From Osmia lignaria lignaria (Eukaryota; Arthropoda; Insecta; Hymenoptera; Megachilidae), in the NCBI RefSeq assembly GCF_051020975.1, contig NW_027478162.1, forward strand, positions 24,056,001 through 24,120,000: 64,000 bases of DNA, given 5' to 3'. The translations under genes and the position numbers were made by a program. Shown piece by piece: positions 25,436 to 38,636 of the stretch. The first letter of the stretch is position 1; every line of letters starts with the position of its first letter. The notes under the pieces are model-generated. The model was not told the origin of the DNA. It saw only the letters and a list, made by a program, of their open reading frames with translations, and ran no database searches.

Positions 25436-26401
25436 AGCGAGCTATGGCAAAATGTTAAGAGACCTTTCTTGTAGAGAATTATGTTTCTTACTTTTTATGT
25501 TCTATGATATTTTTTGATCAGACGCGTAGTTCTCGAGATATATCAAGATATTTAAAAGTTCCGAAGCCGCACCAACATAATAGAGATACAGAAACACCGT
25601 GGCCCCTTTCTTTGAGATATCTCTGCACTATTGCGAGCTGCAAATGCCACTTCCAGCTTAGCTGTGCAGAAGAAGAACAACAAGAAGAAGAAATATCTCG
25701 AAATATGTCCGTCAGGCCACTTCCCTTGAGATAAATCTGCAAATATCTCGGAAACGAAGCGAGCTATGGCAAAATGTTAAGAGACCTTTTTTGTAGAGAA
25801 TAATGTTTCCTACAATTTACGTTCTATGATATTTTTTGATCAGAAGCGTAGTTTTCGAGATATATCGAGATATTTAAAAGTTCCGAAGACGCACCAACAT
25901 AATAGAGATACAGAAACACCGTGGCCCCTTTCTCTGAGATAACTGTGCGCTAGTGCGAGCCGCAAATGCCACTTCCAGCTTAGCTGTGCAGAAGAAGAAC
26001 AACAAGAAGAAGAAATATCTCGAAATATGTCCGTCAGGCCCCTTCCCTTGAGATATATTTGCAAATATCTCGGAAACGAAGTGAGCTATGGCAAAATGTT
26101 AAGAGACCGTTTTTGTAGAGAATTAAGTTTCCTACTTTTTATGTTCTATGACATTTTTTGATCAGACGCGTAGTTCTCGAGATATATCAAGATATTTAAA
26201 AGTTCCGAAGCCGCACCAACATAATAGAGATACAGAAACACCGTGGCCCCTTTCTTTGAGATAACTCTGCACTATTGCGAGCTGCAAATGCCACTTCCAG
26301 CTTAGCTGTGCAGAAGAAGAACAACAAGAAGAAGAAATATCTCGAAATATGTCCGTCAGGCCAGTTCCTTTGAGCTGAATCTGCAAATATCTCGGAAACG
26401 A
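25436..26401 (+). repeat. Monomers 80-82: distant copy of monomers 2-4
   Basis: These three monomers reproduce the segment at 323-1288, 78 monomers upstream. Shared private variants include CTTGTAGAGAATTATGTTTCTTAC, seen here as TTATGTTTCTTAC, with GAGATATCTC and GGCCACTTCCC in monomer 80, and GAGAATAATG with TTTCTCTGAG and TGCGCTAG in monomer 81. One difference seen is AGTTGTCGAG in monomer 4 against AGTTCTCGAG in monomer 82. Confidence 0.88.
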
Positions 26402-27045
26402 AGCGAGCTATGGCAAAATGTTAAGAGACATTTTTTGTAGAGAATTATGTTTCCTACAATTTATGTTCTGTGATATTTTTTGATCAGAAGCGTAGTTTTC
26501 GAGATATATCGAGATACTTAAAAGTTCCGAAGCCGCACCAACATAATAGAGATACAGAAACACCGTGGCCCCTTTCTTTGAGATAACTGTGCACTAGTGC
26601 GAGCCGCAAATGCCACTTCCAGCTTAGCTGTGCAGAAGAAGAACAACAAGTAGAAGAAATATCTCGAAATATGTCCGTCAGGCCCCTTCCCTTGAGATAA
26701 ATCTGCAAATATCTCGGAAACGAAGCGAGCTATGGCAAAATGTTAAGAGACCTTTTTTGTAGAGAATTAAGTTTCCTACTTTTTATGTTCTATGATATTT
26801 TTTGATCAGACGCGTAGTTCTCGAGATATATCAAGATATTTAAAAGTTCCGAAGCCGCACCAACATAATAGAGATACAGAAACACCGTGGCCCCTTTCTT
26901 TGAGATAACTCTGCACTATTGCGAGCTGCAAATGCCACCTCCAGCTTAGCTGTGCAGAAGAAGAACAACAAGAAGAAGAAATATCTCGAAATATGTCCGT
27001 CAGGCCCCTTCCCTTGAGATATATCTGCAAATATCTCGGAAACGA
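26402..27045 (+). repeat. Monomers 83-84: third copy of the 70-71 dimer
   Basis: A class 1 monomer with ACAAGTAGAAGAAATATC and GAGATACTTAAAAG, followed by a class 2 monomer with GCCACCTCCAG and a GCAAAATCTTAAG exit. The same pair occurs at 22217-22860 and 24148-24791, so this 644-bp unit has been copied as a block. Confidence 0.85.
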
Positions 27046-29620
27046 AGCGAGCTATGGCAAAATCTTAAGAGACCTTTTTTGTAGAGAATTATGTTTCCTA
27101 CAATTTATGTTCTATGATATTTTTTGATCAGAAGCGTAGTTTTCCAGATATATCCAGATATTTAAAAGTTCCGAAGCCGCACCAACATAATAGAGATACA
27201 GAAACACCGTGGCCCCTTTCTTTGAGATAACTCTGCACTAGTGCGAGCTGCAATTGCCACTTCCAGCTTAGCTGTGCAGAGGAAGAACAACAAGAAGAAG
27301 AAATATCTCGAAATATGTCCGTCAGGCCAGTTCCTTTGAGCTGAATCTGCAAATATCTCGGAAACGAAGCGAGCTATGGCAAAATGTTAACAGACGTTTT
27401 TTGTAGAGAATTATGTTTCCTACAATTTATGTTCTATGATATTTTTTGATCAGAAGCGTAGTTTTCGAGATATATCGAGATATTTAAAAGTTCCGAAGCC
27501 GCACCAACATAATAGAGATACAGAAACACCGTGGCCCCTTTCTTTGAGATAACTCTGCACTATTGCCAGCTGCAAATGCCACTTCCAGCTTAGCTGTGCA
27601 GAAGAAGAACAACAAGAAGAAGAAATATCTCGAAATATGTCCGTCAGGCCCCTTCCCTTGAGATATATTTGCAAATATCTCGGAAACGAAGTGAGCTATG
27701 GCAAAATGTTAAGAGACCGTTTTTGTAGAGAATTAAGTTTCCTACTTTTTATGTTCTATGACATTTTTTGATCAGACGCGTAGTTCTCGAGATATATCAA
27801 GATATTTAAAAGTTCCGAAGCCGCACCAACATAATAGAGATACAGAAACACCGTGGCCCCTTTCTTTGAGATAACTCTGCACTATTGCGAGCTGCAAATG
27901 CCACTTCCAGCTTAGCTGTGCAGAAGAAGAACAACAAGAAGAAGAAATATCTCGAAATATGTCCGTCAGGCCCCTTCCCTTGAGATAAATCTGCAAATAT
28001 CTCGGAAACGAAGGGAGCTATGGCAAAATGTTAAGAGACCTTTTTTGTAGAGAATTATGTTTCCTACAATTTATGTTCTATGATATTTTTTGATCAGAAG
28101 CGTAGTTTTCGAGATATATCGAGATATTTAAAAGTTCCGAAGCCGCACCAACATAATAGAGATACAGAAACACCGTGGCCCCTTTCTTTGAAATAACTCT
28201 GCACTAGTGCGAGCCGCAAATGCCACTTCCAGCTTAGCTGTGCAGAAGAAGAACAACAAGAAGAAGAAATATCTCGAAATATGTCCGTCAGGCCCCTTCC
28301 CTTGAGATAAATATGCAAATATCTCGGAAACGAAGCGAGCTATGGCAAAATGTTAAGAGACCGTTCTTGTAGAGAATTAAGTTTCCTACTTTTTATGTTC
28401 TATGATATTTTTTGATCAGACGCGTAGTTCTCGAGATATATCAAGATATTTAAAAGTTCCGAAGCCGCACAAACATAATAGAGATACAGAAACACCGTGG
28501 CCCCTTTCTTTGAGATAACTCTGCACTAGTGCGAGCCGCAAATGCCACTTCCAGCTTAGCTGTGCAGAAGAAGAACAACAAGAAGAAGAAATATCTCGAA
28601 ATATGTCCGTCAGGCCCCTTCCCTTGAGATAAATCTGCAAATATCTCGGAAACGAAGCGAGCTATGGCAAAATGTTAAGAGACCTTTTTTGTAGAGAATT
28701 ATGTTTCCTACTTTTTATGTTCTATGACATTTTTTGATCAGACCCGTAGTTCTCGAGATATATCAAGATATTTAAAAGTTCCGAAGCCGCACCAACATAA
28801 TAGAGATACAGAAACACCGTGGCCCCTTCTTTGAGATATCTCTGCACTATTGCGAGCTGCAAATGCCACTTCCAGCTTAGCTGTGCAGAAGAAGAACAAC
28901 AAGAAGAAGAAATATCTCGAAATATGTCCGTCAGGCCAGTTCCTTTGAGCTGAATCTGCAAATATCTCGGAAACGAAGCGAGCTATGGCAAAATGTTAAG
29001 AGACCTTTTTTGTAGAGAATTATGTTTCCTACTTTTTATGTTCAATGATATTTTTTGATCAGATGCGTAGTTCTCGAGATATATCAAGATATTTAAAAGT
29101 TCCGAAGCTGCACCAACATAATAGAGGTACAGAAACACCGTGGCCTCTTTCTTTGAGATAACTCTGCACTATTGCGAGCTGCAAATGCCACTTCGAGCTT
29201 AGCTGTGCAGAAGAAGAACAACAAGAAGAAGAAATATCTCGAAATATGTCCGTCAGACCCCTTCCCTTGAGATGAATCTGCAAATATCTCGGAAACGAAG
29301 CGAGCTATGGCAAAATGTTAAGAGACCTTTTTTGTAGAGAATTAAGTTTCCTACTTTTTATGTTCTATGATATTTTTTGATCAGAAGCGTAGTTTTCGAG
29401 ATATATCGAGATATTTAAAAGTTCCGAAGCCGCACCAACATAATAGAGATACAGAAACACCGTGGCCCCTTTCTTTGAGATAACTCTGCACTAGTGCGAG
29501 CCGCAAATGCCACTTCCAGCTTAGCTGTGCAGAAGAAGAACAACAAGAAGAAGAAATATCTCGAAATATGTCCGTCAGGCCCCTTCCCTTGAGATAAATA
29601 TGCAAATATCTCGGAAACGA
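27046..29620 (+). repeat. Monomers 85-92: distant copy of monomers 26-34, one monomer shorter
   Basis: Monomers 85-86 match 26-27 and monomers 88-92 match 30-34, including the AATTGCCAC variant, TTTGAAATAAC, CCGCACAAAC, the single-T deletion (here near 28826) and the GAAGCTGCACC monomer. Monomer 87 stands in for both 28 and 29: its left part (GACATTTTTTGATCAGACGCG class) is like 28 and its right end (GAAGGGAGCTATGG) is like 29. The offset to the source changes from 59 to 58 monomers at that point. Confidence 0.92.
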
Positions 29621-31874
29621 AGCGAGCTATCGCAAAATGTTAAGAGACCTTTTTTGTAGAGAATTAAGTTTCCTACCTTTTATGTTCTATGATATTTTTT
29701 GATCAGATGCGTAGTTCTCGAGATATATCAAGATATTTAAAAGTTCCGAAGCCGCACCAACATAATAGAGATACAGAAACACCGTGGCCCCTTTCTTTGA
29801 GATAACTCTGCACTATTGCGAGCTGCAGATGCCACTTCCAGCTTAGCTGTGCAGAGGAAGAACAACAAGAAGAAGAAATATCTCGAAATATGTCCGTCAG
29901 ACCCCTTCCCTTGAGATGAATCTGCAAATATCTCGGAAACGAAGCGAGCTATGGCAAAATGTTAAGAGACCTTTTTTGTAGAGAATTAAGTTTCCTACTT
30001 TTTATGTTCTATGATATTTTTTGATCAGAAGCGTAGTTTTCGAGATATATCGAGATATTTAAAAGTTCCGAAGCCGCACCAACATAATAGAGATACAGAA
30101 ACACCGTGGCCCCTTTCTTTGAGATAACTCTGCACTAGTGCGAGCCGGAAATGCCACTTCCAGCTTAGCTGTGCAGAAGAAGAACAACAAGAAGAAGAAA
30201 TATCTCGAAATATGTCCGTCAGGCCCCTTCCCTTGAGATAAATATGCAAATATCTCGGAAACGAAGCGAGCTATCGCAAAATGTTAAGAGACCTTTTTTG
30301 TAGAGAATTAAGTTTCCTACCTTTTATGTTCTATGATATTTTTTGATCAGATGCGTAGTTCTCGAGATATATCAAGATATTTAAAAGTTCCGAAGCCGCA
30401 CCAACATAATAGAGATACAGAAACACCGTGGCCCCTTTCTTTGAGATAACTCTGCACTATTGCGAGCTGCAAATGCCACTTCCAGCTTAGCTGTGCAGAG
30501 GAAGAACAACAAGAAGAAGAAATATCTCGAAATATGTCCGTCAGGCCAGTTCCTTTGAGCTGAATCTGCAAATATCTCAGAAACGAAGCGAGCTATGGCA
30601 AAATGTTAAGAGACCTTTTTTGTAGAGAATTAAGTTTCCTACTTTTTATGTTCGATGATATTTTTTGATCAGATGCGTAGTTCTCGAGATGTATCAAGAT
30701 ATTTAAAAGTTCCGAAACCGCACCAACATAATAGAGATACAGAAACACCGTGGCCCCTTTCTTTGAGATAACTCTGCACTATTGCGAGCTGCAAATGCCA
30801 CTTCCAGCTTAGCTGTGCAGAGGAAGAACAACAAGAAGAAGAAATATCTCGAAATATGTCCGTCAGGCCCCTTCCCTTGAGATATATCTGCAAATATCTC
30901 GGAAACGAAGCGAGCTATGGCAAAATGTTAAGAGACCTTTTTTGTAGAGAATTAAGTTTCCTACTTTTTATGTTCTATGATATTTTTGGATCAGAAGCGT
31001 AGTTTTCGAGATATATCGAGATATTTAAAAGTTCCGAAGCCGCACCAACATAATAAAGATACAGAAACACCGTGGCCCCTTTCTTTGAGATAACTGTGCA
31101 CTAGTGCGAGCCGCAAATGCCACTTCCAGCTTAGCTGTGCAGAAGAAGCACAACAAGAAGAAGAAATATCTCGAAATATGTCCGTCAGGCCCCTTCCCTT
31201 GAGATAAATCTGCAAATATCTAGGAAACGAAGCGAGCTATGGCAAAATGTTAAGAGACCTTATTTGTAGAGAATTACGTTTCCTACTTTTTACGTTCTAT
31301 GATATTTTTTGACCAGATGCGTAGTTCTCGAGATATATCAAGATATTTAAAAGTTCCGAAACCGCACCAACATAATAGAGATACAGAAACACCGTGGCCC
31401 CTTTCTTTGAGATATCTCTGCACTATTGCGAGCTGCAAATGCCACTTCCAGCTTAGCTGTGCAGAAGAAGAACAACAAGAAGAAGAAATATCTCGAAATA
31501 TGTCCGTCAGGCCCCTTCCCTTGACATAACTCTGCAAATATCTCGGAAACGAAGCGAGCTATGGCAAAATGTTAAGAGACCTTATTTGTAGAGAATTAAG
31601 TTTCCTACTTTTTACGTTCTATGATATTTTTTGATCAGATGCGTAGTTCTCGAGATATATCAAGATATTTCAAAGTTCCGAAACCACACCAACATAATAG
31701 AGATACAGAAGCACCGTGACCCCTTTCTTTGAGATAACTCTGCACTAGTGCGAGCCGCAAATGCCACTTCCAGCTTAGCTGTGCAGAAGAAGAACAACAA
31801 GAAGAAGAAATATCTCGAAATATGTCCGTTAGGCCCCTTCCCTTGAGATAAATCTGCAAATATCTCGGAAACGA
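29621..31874 (+). repeat. Monomers 93-99: copy of the 36-41 segment with substitutions of whole monomers
   Basis: Monomer 93 combines a type-38 left part with the right end GACCCCTTCCCTTGAGATGAA of type 33/36. Monomer 94 is like 34/37. Monomers 95-96 match 38-39 (CGAGATGTATC in 96) and 98 matches 41 (TTTGACCAG, GACATAACTC). Monomer 97 (AATAAAGATACAG, GAAGCACAAC) replaces type 40. Monomer 99 has ATTTCAAAGTTCC, GAAACCACACC and GAAGCACCGTGACC, and is added relative to the left copy. Confidence 0.85.
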
Positions 31875-33162
31875 AGCGAGCTATGGCAAAATGTTAAGAG
31901 ACCTTTTTTGTAGAGAAGTAAGTTTCCTACTTTTTATGTTCTATGATATTTTTTGATCAGATGCGTAGTTCTCGAGATATATCAAGATATTTAAAAGTTC
32001 CGAAGCCGCACCAACATAATAGAGATACAGAAACACCGTGGCCCCTTTCTTTGAGATAACTCTGCACTATTGCGAGCTGGAAATGCCACTTCCAGTTTAG
32101 CTGTGCAGAAGAAGAACAACAAGAAGAAGAAATATCTCGAAATATGTCCGTTAGGCCCCTTCCCTTCAGATAAATCTGCAAATATCTCGGAAACGAAGGG
32201 AGCTATGGCAAAATGTTAAGAGACCTTTTTTGTAGAGAATTAAGTTTCCTACTTTTTATGTTCTATGATATTTTTTGATCAGATGCGTAGTTCTCGAGAT
32301 ATATCAAGATATTTAAAAGTTCCGAAGCCGCACCAACATAATAGAGATACAGAAACACCGTGGCCCCTTTCTTTGAGATAACTCTGCCCTACTGCGAGCT
32401 GCAAATGCCACTTCCAGCTTAGCTGTGCAGAAGAAGAACAACAAGAAGAAGAAATATCTCGAAATATGTCCGTTAGGCCCCTTCCCTTGAGATAAATCTG
32501 CAAATATCTCGGAAACGAAGAGAGCTATGGCAAAATGTTAAGAGACCTTTTTTGTAGAGAATTAAGTTTCCTACTTTTTATGTTCTATGATATTTTTTGA
32601 TCAGATGCGTAGTTCTCGAGATATATCAAGATATTTAAAAGTTCCGAAGCCGCACCAACATAATAGAGATACAGAAACACCGTGGCCCCTTTCTTTGAGA
32701 TAACTCTGCACTAGTGCGAGCCGCAAATGCCACTTCCAGCTTACCTGTGCAGAAGAAGAACAACAAGAAGAAGAAATATCTCGAAATATGTCCGTCAGGC
32801 CCCTTCCCTCGAGATAAATCTGCAAATATCTCGGAAACGAAGAGAGCTATGGCAAAATGTTTAGAGACCTTTTTTGTAGAGAATTAAGTTTCCTACTTTT
32901 CATGTTCTACGATATTTTTTGATCAGATGCGTAGTTCTCGAGATATATCAAGATATTTAAAAGTTCCGAAGCCGCACCAACATAATAGAGATACAGAAAC
33001 ACCGTGGCCCCTTTCTTTGAGATAACTCTGCACTAGTGCGAGCCGCAAATGCCACTTCCAGCTTAGCTGTGCAGAAGAAGAACAACAAGAAGAAGAAATA
33101 TCTCGAAATATGTCCGTCAGGCCCCTTCCCTTGAGATAAATCTGCAAATATCTCGGAAACGA
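31875..33162 (+). repeat. 4-mer higher-order repeat, copy 1 (monomers 100-103)
   Basis: Order of variants: AGCTGGAA with TTCCAGTT; CTGCCCTACTGC; CAGCTTACCTG; then TGTTTAGAGACC leading into CATGTTCTACGATATT. The same four monomers occur at 13201-14488 and again immediately downstream at 33163. A private change here is CCCTCGAGATAAATC at the end of monomer 102. Confidence 0.93.
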
Positions 33163-34450
33163 AGCGAGCTATGGCAAAATGTTAAGAGACCTTTTTTGTA
33201 GAGAAGTAAGTTTCCTACTTTTTATGTTCTATGATATTTTTTGATCAGATGCGTAGTTCTCGAGATATATCAAGATATTTAAAAGTTCCGAAGCCGCACC
33301 AACATAATAGAGATACAGAAACACCGTGGCCCCTTTCTTTGAGATAACTCTGCACTATTGCGAGCTGGAAATGCCACTTCCAGTTTAGCTGTGCAGAAGA
33401 AGAACAACAAGAAGAAGAAATATCTCGAAATATGTCCGTTAGGCCCCTTCCCTTCAGATAAATCTGCAAATATCTCGGAAACGAAGCGAGCTATGGCAAA
33501 ATGTTAAGAGACCTTTTTTTTAGAGAATTAAGTTTCCTACTTTTTATGTTCTATGATATTTTTTGATCAGATGCGTAGTTCTCGAGATATATCAAGATAT
33601 TTAAAAGTTCCGAAGCCGCACCAACATAATAGAGATACAGAAACACCGTGGCCCCTTTCTTTGAGATAACTCTGCCCTACTGCGAGCTGCAAATGCCACT
33701 TCCAGCTTAGCTGTGCAGAAGAAGAACAACAAGAAGAAGAAATATCTCGAAATATGTCCGTTAGGCCCCTTCCCTTGAGATAAATCTGCAAATATCTCGG
33801 AAACGAAGAGAGCTATGGCAAAATGTTAAGAGACCTTTTTTGTAGAGAATTAAGTTTCCTACTTTTTATGTTCTATGATATTTTTTGATCAGATGCGTAG
33901 TTCTCGAGATATATCAAGATATTTAAAAGTTCCGAAGCCGCACCAACATAATAGAGATACAGAAACACCGTGGCCCCTTTCTTTGAGATAACTCTGCACT
34001 AGTGCGAGCCGCAAATGCCACTTCCAGCTTACCTGTGCAGAAGAAGAACAACAAGAAGAAGAAATATCTCGAAATATGTCCGTCAGGCCCCTTCCCTTGA
34101 GATAAATCTGCAAATATCTCGGAAACGAAGAGAGCTATGGCAAAATGTTTAGAGACCTTTTTTGTAGAGAATTAAGTTTCCTACTTTTCATGTTCTACGA
34201 TATTTTTTGATCAGATGCGTAGTTCTCGAGATATATCAAGATATTTAAAAGTTCCGAAGCCGCACCAACATAATAGAGATACAGAAACACCGTGGCCCCT
34301 TTCTTTGAGATAACTCTGCACTAGTGCGAGCCGCAAATGCCACTTCCAGCTTAGCTGTGCAGAAGAAGAACAACAAGAAGAAGAAATATCTCGAAATATG
34401 TCCGTCAGGCCCCTTCCCTTGAGATAAATCTGCAAATATCTCGGAAACGA
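33163..34450 (+). repeat. 4-mer higher-order repeat, copy 2 (monomers 104-107)
   Basis: Repeats all four diagnostic variants of monomers 100-103 over 1,288 bp. Differences seen include CCTTTTTTTTAGAG in monomer 105 and the absence of the CCCTCGAG change. Monomer 108, which follows, starts like monomer 46 (GATCAGACCCGTAG), so the ancestral order 42-46 is still visible. Confidence 0.93.
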
Positions 34451-37348
34451 AGCGAGCTATGGCAAAATGTTAAGAGACCTTTTTTGTAGAGAATTATGTT
34501 TCCTACTTTTTATGTTCTATGATATTTTTTGATCAGACCCGTAGTTCTCGAGATATATCAAGATATTTAAAAGTTCCGAAGCCGCACCAACATAATAGAG
34601 ATACAGAAACACCGTGGCCCCTTTCTTTGAGATAACTCTGCACTATTGCGAGCTGCAAATGCCACTTCCAGCTTAGCTGTGCAGAAGAAGAACAACAAGA
34701 AGAAGAAATATCTCGAAATATGTCCGTTAGGCCCCTTCCCTTGAAATAAATCTGCTAATATCTCGGAAACGAAAAGAGCTATGGCAAAATGTTAAGAGAC
34801 CTTTTTTGTAGAGAATTAAGTTTCCTACTTTTTATGTTCTATGATATTTTTTGATCAGATGCGTAGTTCTCGAGATATATCAAGATATTTAAAAGTTCCG
34901 AAGCCGCACCAACATAATAGAGATACAGAAACACCGTGGCCCCTTTCTTTGAGATAACTCTGCACTATTGCGAGCTGCAAATGCCACTTCCAGCTTAGCT
35001 GTGCAGAAGAAGAACAACAAGATGAAGAAATATTTCGAAATATGTCCGTTAGGCCCCTTCCCTTGAGATAAATCTGCAAATATCTCGGAAACGAAGCGAG
35101 CTATGGCAAAATGTTAAGAGACCTTTTTTGTAGCGAATTAAGTTTCCTACTTTTTATGTTCTATGATATTTTTCGATCAGATGCGTAGTTCTCGAGATAT
35201 ATCAAGATATTTAAAAGTTCCGAAGCCGCACCAACATAATAGAGATACAGAAACACCGTGGCCCCTTTCTTTGAGATAACTCTGCACCATTGCGAGCTGC
35301 AAATGCCACTTCCAGCTTAGCTGTGCAGAAGAAGAACAACAAGATGAAGAAATATTTCGAAATATGTCCGTTAGGCCCCTTCCCTTGAGATAAATCTGCA
35401 AATATCTCGGAAACTAAGAGAGCTATGGCAAAATGTTAAGAGACCTTTTTTGTAGAGAATTAAGTTTCCTACTTTTTATGTTCTATGATATTTTTTGATC
35501 AGATGCGTAGTTCTCGAGATATATCAAGATATTTAAAAGTTCCGCAGCCACACCAACATAATAGAGATACAGAAACACCGTGGCCCCTTTCTTTGAGATA
35601 ACTCTGCACTATTGCGAGCTGTAAATGCCACTTCCAGCTTAGCTGTGCAGAAGAAGAACAACAAGAAGAAGAAATATCTCGAAATATGTCCGTCAGGCCC
35701 CTTCCCTTGAGATATATCTGCAAATATCTCGGAAACGAAGCGAGCTATGGCAAAATGTTAAGAGACCTTTTTTGTAGAGAATTATGTTTCCTACAATTTA
35801 TGTTCTATGATATTTTTTGATCAGAAGCGTAGTTTTCGAGATATATCGAGATATTTAAAAGTTCCGAAGCCGCACCAACATAATAGAGATACAGAAACAC
35901 CGTGGCCCCTTTCTTTGAGATAACTCTGCACTAGTGCGTGCCGCAAATGCCACTTCCAGCTTAGCTGTGCAGAAGAAGAACAACAAGAAGAAGAAATATC
36001 TCGAAATATGTCCGTCAGGCCCCTTCCCTTGAGATAAATCTGCAAATATCTCGGAAACGAAGCGAGCTATGGCAAAACGTTAAGAGACCTTTTTTGTAGA
36101 GAATTAAGTTTTCTACTTTTTATGTTCTATGACATTTTTTGATCAGATGCGTAGTTCTCGAGATATATCAAGATATTTAAAAGTTCCGAAGCCGCACCAA
36201 CATAATAGGGATACAGAAACACCGTGGCCCCTTTCTTTGAGATAACTCTGCACTATTGCGAGCTGTAAATGCCACTTCCAGCTTAGCTGTGCAGAAGAAG
36301 AACAGCAAGAAGAAGAAATATCTCGAAATATGTCCGTCAGGCCCCTTCCCTTGAGATATATCTGCAAATATCTCGGAAACGAAGCGAGCTATGGCAAAAT
36401 GTTAAGAGACCTTTTTTGTAGAGAATTATGTTTCCTACAATTTATTTTCTATGATATTTTTTGGTCAGAAGCGTAGTTTTCGAGATACATCGAGATATTT
36501 AAAAGTTCCAAAGCCGCACCAACGTAATAGAGATACAGAAACACCGTGGCCCCTTCCTTTGAGATAACTCTGCACTAGTGCGAGCCGCAAATGCCACTTC
36601 CAGCTTAGCTGTGCAGAAGAAGAACAACAAGAAGAAGAAATATCTGGAAATATGTCCGTTAGGCCCCTTCCCTTGAGATAAATCTGCTAATATCTCGGAA
36701 ACGAAGAGAGCTATGGCAAAATGATGAGAGACCTTTTTTGTAGAGAATTAAGTTTCCTACTTTTTATGTTCTATGATATTTTTTGATCAGATGCGTAGTT
36801 CTCGAGATATATCAAGATATTTAAAAGTTCCGAAGCCGCACCAACATAATAGAGACACAGAAACACCGTGGCCCCTTTCTTTGAGATAACTCTGCACTAT
36901 TGCGAGCTGCAAATGCCACTTCCAGCTTAGCTGTGCAGAAGAAGAACAACAAGATGAAGAAATATTTCGAAATATGTCCGTTAGGACCCTTCCCTTGAGA
37001 TAAATCTGCAAATATCTCGGAAACGAAGCGAGCTATGGCAAAATGTTAAGAGACCTTTTTTGTAGAGAATTAAGTTTCCTACTTTTTATGTTCTATGATA
37101 TTTTTTGATCAGATGCGTAGTTCTCCAGATATATCAAGATATTTAAAAGTTCCGAAGCCGCACCAACATAATAGAGATACAGAAACACCGTGGCCCCTTT
37201 CTTTGAGATAACTCTGCACTATTGCGAGCTGTAAATGCCACTTCCAGCTTAGGTGTACAGAAGAAGAACAACAAGAAGAAGAAATATCTCGAAATATGTC
37301 CGTCAGGCCCCTTCCCTTGAGATATATCTGCAAATATCTCGGAAACGA
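34451..37348 (+). repeat. Monomers 108-116: founders of the right-hand higher-order repeat
   Basis: Monomer 108 ends in TCTGCTAATATCTC, the marker of type b in the right-hand domain. Monomers 109, 110 and 115 have CAAGATGAAGAAATATTTCG, the marker of type c. Monomer 113 has AATAGGGATACAG (type e) and 114 has TTTTTTGGTCAG and GTTCCAAAGCC (type f) joined to the type b right end. Monomer 116 has TTCTCCAGATATATC and AGGTGTACAG. The types occur here in a looser order than downstream. Confidence 0.85.
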
Positions 37349-38636
37349 AGCGAGCTATGGCAAAATGTTCAGACACCTTTTTTGTAGAGAATTATGTTTC
37401 CTACAATTTATGTTCTATGATATTTTTTGATCAGAAGCGTAGTTTTCGAGATATATCGAGATATTTAAAAGTTCCGAAGCCGCACCAACATAATAGAGAT
37501 ACAGAAACACCGTGGCCCCTTTCTTTGAGATAACTCTGCACTATTGCGAGCTGGAAATGCCACTTCCAGTTTAGCTGTGCAGAAGAAGAACAACAAGAAG
37601 AAGAAATATCTCGAAATATGTCCGTTAGGCCCCTTCCCTTGAGATAAATCTGCAAATATCTCGGAAACGAAGCGAGCTATGGCAAAATCTTAAGAGACCT
37701 TTTTTGTAGAGAATTAAGTTTCCTACCTTTTACGTTCTATGATATTTTTTGATCAGATGCGTAGTTCTCGAGATATATCGAGATATTTAAAAGTTCCGAA
37801 GCCGCACCAACATAATAAAGATACAGAAACACCGTGGCCCCTTTCTTTGAGATAACTGTGCACTAGTGCGAGCCGCAAATGCCACTTCCAGCTTAGCTGT
37901 GCAGAAGAAGCACAACAAGAAGAAGAAATATCTCGAAATATGTCCGTCAGGCCCCTTCCCTTGAGATAAATCTGCAAATATCTCGGAAACGAAGCGAGCT
38001 ATGGCAAAATGTTAAGAGACCTTTTTTGTAGAGAATTAAGTTTCCTACTTTTTATGTTTTATGATATTTTTTGATCAGATGCGTAGTTCTCGAGATATAT
38101 CAAGATATTTAAAAGTTCCGAAGCCGCACCAACATAATAGAGATACAGAAACACCGTGGCCCCTTTCTTTGAGATAACTCTGCACTATTGCGAGCTGGAA
38201 ATGCCACTTCCAGTTTAGCTGTGCAGAAGAAGAACAACAAGAAGAAGAAATATCTCGAAATATGTCCGTTAGGCCCCTTCCCTTCAGATAAATCTGCAAA
38301 TATCTCGGAAACGAAGAGAGCTATGGCAAAATGTTAAGAGACCTTTTTTGTAGAGAATTAAGTTTCCTACTTTTTACGTTCTATGATATTTTTTGATCAG
38401 ATGCGTAGTTCTCGAGATATATCAAGATATTTAAAAGTTCCGAAGCCGCACCAACATAATAGAGATACAGAAACACCGTGGCCCCTTTCTTTGAGATAAC
38501 TCTGCCCTACTGCGAGCTGCAAATGCCACTTCCAGCTTAGCTGTGCAGAAGAAGAACAACAAGAAGATGAAATATCTCGAAATATGTCCGTTAGGCCCCT
38601 TCCCTTGAGATATATCTGCAAATATCTCGGAAACGA
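37349..38636 (+). repeat. Monomers 117-120
   Basis: Monomer 117 is class 1 with AGCTGGAA/TTCCAGTT; 118 has AATAAAGATACAG and GAAGCACAACAAG; 119 is like 42/100; 120 is like 43/101 (CTGCCCTACTGC) with the private change AAGAAGATGAAATATC. The first two recur as monomers 121-122, 1,288 bp later, suggesting a partial 4-mer duplication. Confidence 0.82.

Noticed and set aside
37143..37376. Second overlapping minus-strand frame of 77 codons in monomer 116
   Set aside because: It comes from private substitutions in one monomer and overlaps the recurrent antisense frame; nothing supports translation.
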